A stretch of DNA of 20,429 bases from PWHG01 sp964406935 (GTDB lineage Bacteria; Patescibacteriota; Patescibacteriia; Patescibacteriales; UBA12465), in contig CAYOTM010000013.1 in the NCBI GenBank assembly GCA_964406935.1, forward strand, positions 1 through 20,429. The letters are read 5' to 3'. Position numbers and translations under genes: made by a program. The notes under the pieces are model-generated. The model was not told the DNA's origin. It saw only the letters and a list, made by a program, of their open reading frames with translations, and did no database searches. How positions within the stretch are numbered: position 1 is the first letter of the stretch; the number at the start of each line of letters is the position of its first letter. Shown piece by piece: positions 14,612 to 20,429 of this stretch.

Positions 14612-16225
14612 TTATAAACCCCGAGCTTCACTAGAATCGCCAGTCCTAACCTTTTTCCAAAGCCAACGTCTCTTCAGGGAGTTAAGAAAGCCTATAAGCT
14701 CTTCGCTGCCCAGCCAATAACAAATCATTAAATAAATTATTAAAGCCACTGCCGAGGAAACGGCTAATTGCCAAAAAACTCCTATAAAAGTACTCATATC
14801 AATAAAGGGCCAAATAGCTAATTTAGCAATTTGCACGCCCAGACCAGCCAGTAAAGCAGCTAAGGAAAAAATTAAAGTCGAGGCCAAAATTTTAGAAAAG
14901 TGAAGATCACCTAAAATCATTGATAGGCGCAACCATAACAAGAAAAATTGAAAAATGGCCGCCAAAGAAAAGGCTAAGGCCAAGCCCGCCACCCCTAGTT
15001 TTGGACCTAAAAATAAGGCCAGAAAAATATTCAAAATCACTGATGCTAAACCTAAATAAAAAGGCGTTTTCGAGTCTTCCCGCACATAAAACATGCGAAC
15101 TAGTAAGGGAATGGTGGCTTGGGCAAATAGTCCTAAGGCAAAAAATCCTAAAGTATCCATTGTTAAAATAGTGTCTCGCCAAGAAAAAGCCCCGGTCCCT
15201 AAAATTACTCGAATAATTTGGGCTCGCAAAGTAATTAATAAAACAGTTGAGGGAATAATGAAAAATAAAATCTTCCGAATAGTGGTAGAAAAAATTTCTT
15301 CCAATTTATTAATCGAGCTCGCCTGTTCTGACAAAGCAGGAAAAACAGCAATCGCAAAAGAAATCCCAAAAATACCAATGGGAAAAGATTGTAAATTATT
15401 AGCAAAGTTAAAAACTGTTAAAGAGCCGGCCTCTAAGCCAGAAGCAATAATCGTAATCACTACCAAATTAATTTGAGTAACCGCTAAACTTAAAGTTCGA
15501 GGAAGCATTAAGCGAGTTAGGCGTCGTAAAGTTTTATCTCGCCAATCAAACACCCATTGCCAACGCCAACCCAAGCGCCAAGTAGCCGGTAGTTGAACTA
15601 ATAAGTGGAGAGTGGCACCAAAAACTACCCCCCAAGCTAAACCATTAATTCCCCAAATATCTACTAAAAAAACTGCCCCAAAAATAATTCCTAAATTATA
15701 AAAAATTGGCGCTAAAGAATAAGTAATAAACCGCTTAAATGATTGTAAAATTCCTCCAACAACACCTGAAGCACCTAATAATAGTGGTGACAAAAACATA
15801 ATTACTGACAAGGCTGCCACTTGACTTCTGGCTTCTGGACTAAATCCTGGAGTAATTAAAAAAGTTAAGGGTTTAACAAAAATAATTCCTAAAATCACTA
15901 AAGACCCTAAAGAAATCAGTAAAATATTGAGTGTATTATTAGCCAGGCGCCAAGCTTGCTTGTGATCACTCGATTTAATTAAAGAAGTAAAAATCGGAAT
16001 AAAGCCTGCCGATAAAGCTCCCAGCACTAATAAATTATATAATAAATCAGGTACTCGAAAAGCCGCGTAATAAATATCTAAAACTTCGCCCGCGCCAAAA
16101 CGACCAGCTAAAATTCGATCTCGGAAGATTCCTAAAAATCGCGACACCAAGGAAGTAAGAGCAATTAAAGAGGCCGCCAGAGTAATGTTATCAATTGGTT
16201 TTTGAAATAATTTTTTCCAATTCAT
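14612..16225 (-). CDS. murJ: Lipid II flippase MurJ (MVF/MviN family)
   Basis: This 537-residue, many-pass membrane protein of the MOP superfamily flips lipid II across the membrane for peptidoglycan synthesis. I chose the ATG at 16225, not the upstream one at 16273. The protein then begins MNWKKLFQKP directly before the first helix, as in the family, and starts four bases after the upstream gene's stop instead of overlapping it. The N-terminal signature is clear: SLVSRFLGIFRDRILAGRFG (R29 and R35 match E. coli R18 and R24), then LDIYYAAFRVPDLL (D50 matches D39). E. coli then has RRIFAEGA with R52, whereas this protein has LLYNLLVLGALSAGF, so that arginine is absent. The last residues (RTGDSSEARGL) are a hydrophilic tail. 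Confidence 0.94.
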   Translation of the reverse strand: MNWKKLFQKPIDNITLAASLIALTSLVSRFLGIFRDRILAGRFGAGEVLDIYYAAFRVPDLLYNLLVLGALSAGFIPIFTSLIKSSDHKQAWRLANNTLNILLISLGSLVILGIIFVKPLTFLITPGFSPEARSQVAALSVIMFLSPLLLGASGVVGGILQSFKRFITYSLAPIFYNLGIIFGAVFLVDIWGINGLAWGVVFGATLHLLVQLPATWRLGWRWQWVFDWRDKTLRRLTRLMLPRTLSLAVTQINLVVITIIASGLEAGSLTVFNFANNLQSFPIGIFGISFAIAVFPALSEQASSINKLEEIFSTTIRKILFFIIPSTVLLITLRAQIIRVILGTGAFSWRDTILTMDTLGFFALGLFAQATIPLLVRMFYVREDSKTPFYLGLASVILNIFLALFLGPKLGVAGLALAFSLAAIFQFFLLWLRLSMILGDLHFSKILASTLIFSLAALLAGLGVQIAKLAIWPFIDMSTFIGVFWQLAVSSAVALIIYLMICYWLGSEELIGFLNSLKRRWLWKKVRTGDSSEARGL

Positions 16226-16229
16226 GTAA

Positions 16230-16430
16230 TTAATTAATAACTGGCTTAGACCACAATAAAATAATGGCTCCAATTAACCATAAAATTAATAAAAATAAAG
16301 GATTGAAAACCATTAGAACTAGGCCCGGTGACCACCACTCCAGTAAAGTAATTGCCGCTAAGAGGGCCGATAAAAAATACCAGCTTTGTTTAATAATTAA
16401 ATAATTTTGATTAATAAATTTATCTAACAT
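16230..16430 (-). CDS. Small membrane protein, 66 residues, unknown function
   Basis: The protein begins MLDKFINQNYLIIKQSWYF and contains two strongly hydrophobic stretches, about residues 17-37 and 41-61, separated by WWSPGL. It ends in a short basic tail (WSKPVIN). The ATG lies three bases after the stop of the 497-residue gene, and the stop lies four bases before the murJ start. It is therefore tightly packed in the envelope operon and very likely a real gene. I do not recognise a family. A role as an accessory to MurJ or to the large secreted protein is only suggested by position. Confidence 0.75.
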   Translation of the reverse strand: MLDKFINQNYLIIKQSWYFLSALLAAITLLEWWSPGLVLMVFNPLFLLILWLIGAIILLWSKPVIN

Positions 16431-16433
16431 AAA

Positions 16434-17927
16434 TTAAGGCCACATTGATTTAATTTTCTCCTTTAGTGTTCGGCCAACAAATTGGGCTCGCAATTCTTTC
16501 AGTTCAATAAAATAACCTTGATCATCTTCAACTTTTAAGCCAGGAATGGAAAGAATTAAATTATATTTATCTTTTTCCCGATAAACTCCAATTAGATCAA
16601 ATTCTAAATCAGCTTGCAACCAACCATCAGCCAACTGGGTCACCCCCTGGTAATTAGCTAAGATAAAATCGGCTTGTTGATTATAAAAACGATCTAAGCG
16701 TTGATAATCAGGATTAAATAATAATTCTTGAGACCAACTAAAAACTCCTGGGCCCTCAATTAAAGGACCACCACGTTCAAGGTCTAAAGCATAAGTAGTT
16801 TCGCTCACTAAATTTTCAGCAAATACTTCCGTTTGTTTAAAGACTTTATCTAAATTAATTTTCTGACCGGCAAATACTAGCTCTTGATAAGCGGCTGGTT
16901 CTAAAACTTTTACTTGAATTACCGGGTAATCAGTAAATAATTGAGGCAACTTATCACTAGGCTGATAAGGCCATAAACGTTGGCGAAAAGATAAGGTACT
17001 ACCTTTAATTGTTAAATCACTAATTACAATATCATCGTTAATATTAATGTCGATTCGATAAAGAGCAGTCGGTAAAGATGATAAATTAACGGTTTTTGTA
17101 AAGGGGTCAGAGACTTGACCGCTGGTTTCTAAGTCACCCCGATCATCTTCCCACTTATCCTGAAAAATAATTTGATTGTTAGAATAAACAATAATTTCTA
17201 TCGAATCAAGATCTTTATTTTGATTTAAATCTTGTAATTTAGCCTCTAAAAATAACTGGCCATCCTGGAGATAAACATAAAAACTATGACGTCCCCGTAA
17301 AGCAAAATCGGGTCTAAGCAGCTTGTCACTATCACCTAAATTAAGTGGCTGGGGAGTAGTTATTTGAGAAAACTGCTCCGCCGATAAATTATAAAGAGCC
17401 AAACAATGATTCAAGCTAGTGGCTGAGCAATCAAGCGTTTGTTTATTAGCCGCTTCCAACCACTGATCAATCGTGAAAAAATTACTATTTTTTTGCCATA
17501 AGGACCAATCTTCCTCCGTTATTTTTTGCCAGTCAAGAAATTCATTTTCCAACCAATAATTATAAACCGGTTGTAATTTATAATGCCACAAATTTTTATC
17601 AACCAATAAACCAGCTTCAATTAAATTTAAGGGGGCATCTAAAACAGGTTTAAAAATAACCGTTAAATATAATTTATTAAAAGTTCGAGGACTATAAAGA
17701 GAAAAATAAATAGGGTCGCCGATGATTTTTAAGGAATCATTAAAAATTAAACGATCACGGGGAGAGGGCTGACCAAAGCAACTACGACCAGAAAAAAAAT
17801 AAGTTGGTTTACCAGCCTCCCACTGGCAATAAAAACGTCCCGTCGGAGAAATTTTAAGAAATAAAAAATAGGCTAAAAAAAGGCTAAAAATACTAAAAAA
17901 AATTAAGCGCTCTGGACGAATTTTCAT
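16434..17927 (-). CDS. Large exported or membrane-anchored protein of unknown function
   Basis: This 497-residue protein has a basic start (MKIRPER) and one hydrophobic segment (about 8-25), either a signal peptide or an N-terminal anchor. The rest is soluble and beta-rich, with alternating hydrophobic patterns such as KIIGDPIYFSLYSPRTFNKL (about 67-86) and HSFYVYLQDGQLFLEAKL. Four cysteines (FYC, SC, DC, HC) lie outside the membrane segment. No catalytic motif is apparent. I do not recognise a named family. The first third looks like a beta-sandwich and the pattern is reminiscent of conserved hypothetical exported proteins of Patescibacteria (recollection, not verified). It is the first gene of the operon leading into murJ, so a surface or envelope role is the reasonable inference. 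Confidence 0.8.
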   Translation of the reverse strand: MKIRPERLIFFSIFSLFLAYFLFLKISPTGRFYCQWEAGKPTYFFSGRSCFGQPSPRDRLIFNDSLKIIGDPIYFSLYSPRTFNKLYLTVIFKPVLDAPLNLIEAGLLVDKNLWHYKLQPVYNYWLENEFLDWQKITEEDWSLWQKNSNFFTIDQWLEAANKQTLDCSATSLNHCLALYNLSAEQFSQITTPQPLNLGDSDKLLRPDFALRGRHSFYVYLQDGQLFLEAKLQDLNQNKDLDSIEIIVYSNNQIIFQDKWEDDRGDLETSGQVSDPFTKTVNLSSLPTALYRIDININDDIVISDLTIKGSTLSFRQRLWPYQPSDKLPQLFTDYPVIQVKVLEPAAYQELVFAGQKINLDKVFKQTEVFAENLVSETTYALDLERGGPLIEGPGVFSWSQELLFNPDYQRLDRFYNQQADFILANYQGVTQLADGWLQADLEFDLIGVYREKDKYNLILSIPGLKVEDDQGYFIELKELRAQFVGRTLKEKIKSMWP

Positions 17928-17967
17928 ATCTTAAATAAGCGATTAATAAATAATAATCGATATTATT

Positions 17968-17996
17968 ATTATACTTGATTAATCATAAAAAAACAA
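17968..17996 (-). promoter_or_regulatory. Candidate promoter of the 497-residue gene-murJ operon
   Basis: On the minus strand TATAAT (17973-17968) is preceded after 17 bases by TTGTTT (17996-17991), which matches only the first three -35 bases. The predicted start is about 35 bases upstream of the ATG at 17927. The -35 box lies within the U-tract of the rpoC terminator. Confidence 0.45.
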
Positions 17997-18029
17997 AAAA
18001 TCCTCGGATAATTAATCTGAGGATTTTTA
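17990..18029 (-). terminator. Intrinsic terminator of rpoC
   Basis: A nine-base stem with one G-T pair (TCCTCGGAT 18001-18009 with ATCTGAGGA 18015-18023) and a five-base loop is flanked by A and T runs that extend it by about five pairs. On the minus strand it is followed by T6-G-T7. It lies 19 bases after the rpoC stop codon. Confidence 0.88.
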
Positions 18030-18047
18030 GCAAACACTAAATTTAAT

Positions 18048-20429
18048 TTAATAAACTTCTCGCTTTTTTTTGCCTTTATAGCCCGTGCCCGCTGGAATTA
18101 AACAACCAATAATTACATTTTCTTTTAAACCCTCCAGATAATCAATTTTGCCATTAACTGCTGCCTCAATTAAGACTCGAGACGTTTCTTGGAAAGAAGC
18201 GGCTGATAAAAAGCTATCGGTGCTGAGCGAGGCTTTCGTAATTCCCATTAATAAACGTTCAGATTTAGACGCCCCCTTTACTTTAATGTTGGCTTGGTCT
18301 AAAACTTCCTCTTCAACTACTTCTCCAGGTAATAAATTAGTATCTCCAGCCCCTAAAATTAAGTGGCGAGAAAACATTTGACGAGCAATAATTTCGACGT
18401 GTTTATCATTTAAGGGTTGGCCCTGAGAAGAATAGACATACTGAATTTCTCGAATAATATATTGTTGAGTGGCCAGACGGCCTTTTAATTTATAAAGTTC
18501 CCGCAAGTCTAAGCTGCCCTCAGTTAATTGGTCACCCTTTTTTATTTCATCGCCATCTTTAACCATTAACATCGTGCCTTTTAAAATTGAAAATTCCTTG
18601 ACTTTATCCACTTCGTGGGTGACGCTAACATATTTTTCCGTTACATTAGCAATCCCTGCTACTTTAGATTTTACGGACTCAGAACCAATTTTAAATAATT
18701 CTACTCCTTTGCCAACCTTATCACCTTCTTTCACTAAAACCTTAACTGCTAATTTACTTTTATCTTTAGCGGTCGCGCCAGTGGCTAACTTTACTTCATT
18801 AATTTTTTCTGAGAAATAGTATTTATCATGGTCCTTGCCTTTATAAATGATGCTTAAAATTTTCGCTTGTGGATTATTCACTAAAATTTCTTTACCTTCA
18901 TGATCTTTAATAATTTTTTGAGCAAATTCAATTTTTACTCGACCAGCGACATCAGACATCAAAGCTTTTTTCTTAGGACTACGAGCTTCAAAAATTTCTT
19001 CTACCCGCGGTAAACCCTGAGTAATGTCATCTTGACCGGCCACCCCTCCACTATGGAAAGTTCTCATCGTTAGCTGCGTTCCCGGCTCACCAATTGATTG
19101 CGCGGCGATAATTCCCACTGTAGTTCCCAGTTTAACCTCTTTATTATAAGCTAAATCCCAACCATAACATTTTTTACAAATTCCTTTATGGAGCTGGCAA
19201 GCGAGCGCCGAACGAATAAAGACTGCTTCGGGATTAAGGATTCTTAAATCCTTAACGACCTCCTCGTTAATAATTTCATTTTTCTTCACAATTACTTTGC
19301 CGTCTTTACCTTTAATGTCTTTAGAAGAATAACGACCCAATATTTTACGAAAGAAATCTTCACCAATTTTCTCAGTATCTTTCCGTGATAGTTCCATCCC
19401 GTCTTTATCCCCGCAATCATCAGCGGAAATAATGACGTCTTGAGAAACATCGACTAAACGACGAGTTAAATAACCAGCGTTAGCTGTTCTTAAGGCTGTA
19501 TCCGATAAACCCTTACGAACACCATGAGTAGAAATAAAATATTCTAAAACACCAAAACCCTCTTTAAAGTTACCTTTTACTGGTAATTCAATAATTGCTC
19601 CAGACGGCGAAGTCACCAAACCTTTCATCCCTAAAATTTGAACCGGCTGGGCCCAAGAACCACGCGCTCCAGAATCAATCATTGAGTAAACTGGTAAAAT
19701 ATTCATTAAGCCTTGTTTACAAATATCAGCAATCTTATCTCTAGTATTAGTCCATTCTTCAATTACTTTAGCACCACGTTCACTATCAGTTAAGAGACCC
19801 TCTTCATATTGATTTTGAATCATGTCAACTTGTTGATTAGCCGTTTCAATTAAATGATCCTTTTCGGGCAAAGAAGGCAGATCGCCAAAACCCCAAGATA
19901 AACCAGACTTAGTAATAAATTCTAAACTTTTATTTTTTAAATCATCAATAAACTTAACCGTCTCTTCTTCACTATATAAGCGTAAAGACTCACGAATTAA
20001 ATCTTTAATTTTATTCTTGTTGACCACCTCATTAATAAATTGTAATTTAGTTGGTAAAACAGAATTAAAAATTACGCGACCAACAGTGGTTCTTAATCGC
20101 TTGCCGTCAATTTGCACTAAGATTGGATCATGTAAATTAATAAATTTACTTTCATAAGCCAGCTGTGCTTCGTCCGAACTATAAAAATATTTTAATTGCT
20201 CATCCTTTTTTTCCTTTTGAATAGCATCATCGTAAGTAATGTAATAAGCTCCCCAAACAATATCTTGGCCCGGAGCAACGATTGGATCACCGGTAGCTGG
20301 TTTCAGTAAATTGTGAGAAGACAACATAATATCAGCTGCTTCTTGACGAGCTTCCTTAGTTAAAGGAACGTGAACGGCCATTTGGTCACCATCAAAGTCA
20401 GCGTTAAAAGCTGTACACACTAAGGGATG
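18048..20429 (-). CDS. rpoC: RNA polymerase beta' subunit, C-terminal part (5' end off window)
   Basis: The frame is open to the window edge, and the first visible residues are HPLVCTAFNADFDGDQMAVH, so it enters just before the Mg-binding NADFDGD catalytic loop; 793 residues are visible. In order: the catalytic loop, the bridge-helix region (THGVRKGLSDTALRTANAGY), the second zinc site (DDCGD, then ACQLHKGICKKCYG), the trigger loop (SIGEPGTQLTMRTFHSGG), the jaw and the C-terminal LLGITKAS-like segment (LLMGITKASLSTDSFLSAAS). No trigger-loop insertion (SI3) is present. Between GLPRVEEIFEAR and LRELYKLKGR lies about 150 residues, longer than the roughly 65 in E. coli, with two lipoyl-like Gly-Asp turns (KEGDKVGKG and KDGDEIKKG). 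The N-terminal clamp lies beyond the window. Confidence 0.98.
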   Translation of the reverse strand, partial: HPLVCTAFNADFDGDQMAVHVPLTKEARQEAADIMLSSHNLLKPATGDPIVAPGQDIVWGAYYITYDDAIQKEKKDEQLKYFYSSDEAQLAYESKFINLHDPILVQIDGKRLRTTVGRVIFNSVLPTKLQFINEVVNKNKIKDLIRESLRLYSEEETVKFIDDLKNKSLEFITKSGLSWGFGDLPSLPEKDHLIETANQQVDMIQNQYEEGLLTDSERGAKVIEEWTNTRDKIADICKQGLMNILPVYSMIDSGARGSWAQPVQILGMKGLVTSPSGAIIELPVKGNFKEGFGVLEYFISTHGVRKGLSDTALRTANAGYLTRRLVDVSQDVIISADDCGDKDGMELSRKDTEKIGEDFFRKILGRYSSKDIKGKDGKVIVKKNEIINEEVVKDLRILNPEAVFIRSALACQLHKGICKKCYGWDLAYNKEVKLGTTVGIIAAQSIGEPGTQLTMRTFHSGGVAGQDDITQGLPRVEEIFEARSPKKKALMSDVAGRVKIEFAQKIIKDHEGKEILVNNPQAKILSIIYKGKDHDKYYFSEKINEVKLATGATAKDKSKLAVKVLVKEGDKVGKGVELFKIGSESVKSKVAGIANVTEKYVSVTHEVDKVKEFSILKGTMLMVKDGDEIKKGDQLTEGSLDLRELYKLKGRLATQQYIIREIQYVYSSQGQPLNDKHVEIIARQMFSRHLILGAGDTNLLPGEVVEEEVLDQANIKVKGASKSERLLMGITKASLSTDSFLSAASFQETSRVLIEAAVNGKIDYLEGLKENVIIGCLIPAGTGYKGKKKREVY

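Noticed and set aside
14907..15476. Several frames (both strands) within murJ
   Set aside because: All are inside the clear MurJ coding sequence and have compositions expected from reading a hydrophobic gene in other frames.
16226..16273. Upstream in-frame ATG giving murJ 16 extra residues
   Set aside because: It would overlap the 66-residue gene by 44 bases and add a non-conserved stretch. The ATG at 16225 gives the usual MurJ N-terminus.
20418..20420. GTG at 20420 as a start of rpoC
   Set aside because: The frame continues upstream as HPLV, matching the conserved rpoC sequence before NADFDGD, so the gene runs off the window and this is an internal Val codon.

Overview
The window is AT-rich, gene-dense bacterial DNA with short spacers and only ATG starts where a start is visible. 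None of the starts I checked has a recognisable Shine-Dalgarno sequence. Two proteins of the pilin-like TrbC/VirB2 type with long secreted C-terminal domains, the AT-rich leaders and several gene products (short membrane ORFs, a large lineage-type secreted protein, a MurJ without the usual second arginine cluster) suggest a member of the Candidate Phyla Radiation / Patescibacteria, most likely a Parcubacteria-like lineage. This placement is inference from gene content. TGA and TAG both act as stops, so the code looks standard.

Layout. Positions 1-75 hold the first 25 codons of an unrecognised minus-strand gene. Positions 234-4317 are a minus-strand operon read xth (AP endonuclease) - leuS (leucyl-tRNA synthetase) - ksgA/rsmA (16S rRNA dimethyltransferase). 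The gap 4318-4399 carries two interlocked, opposite-facing sigma70-like promoters. Positions 4400-10159 are a plus-strand operon: a membrane-anchored DsbA-like thiol oxidoreductase; the gamma, delta and alpha subunits of pyruvate:ferredoxin oxidoreductase; a Cys-rich pilin-like secreted protein; the beta subunit of the same enzyme; and a second pilin-like protein carrying a VanY/VanX-type (M15) peptidoglycan peptidase domain. A two-way terminator and an AT-rich inverted repeat separate it from the convergent minus-strand genes.

Positions 10312-14488 are a second minus-strand operon, read lepA - a 32-codon membrane peptide - recJ - rnhA (translation factor and DNA/RNA maintenance). Positions 14612-17927 are a cell-envelope cluster, also minus strand: a 497-residue secreted or anchored protein of unknown function, a 66-residue membrane protein, and the lipid II flippase murJ. 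The right end, 18048-20429, is the C-terminal part of rpoC (RNA polymerase beta'), which runs off the window, followed by an intrinsic terminator.

The most unusual region is 4400-10159. Four genes for a cytoplasmic oxygen-sensitive redox enzyme are interleaved, with overlaps or gaps of a few bases, with genes for three extracytoplasmic proteins. One is a predicted disulfide oxidoreductase. One is a secreted protein with about 20 cysteines, a plausible client for it. One is a pilin-like membrane anchor fused to a predicted peptidoglycan-trimming enzyme. The physical co-transcription is seen in the sequence; a functional link is a hypothesis. No tRNA, rRNA, CRISPR, transposon or attachment site was seen, and no gene-free stretch exceeds about 160 bases.
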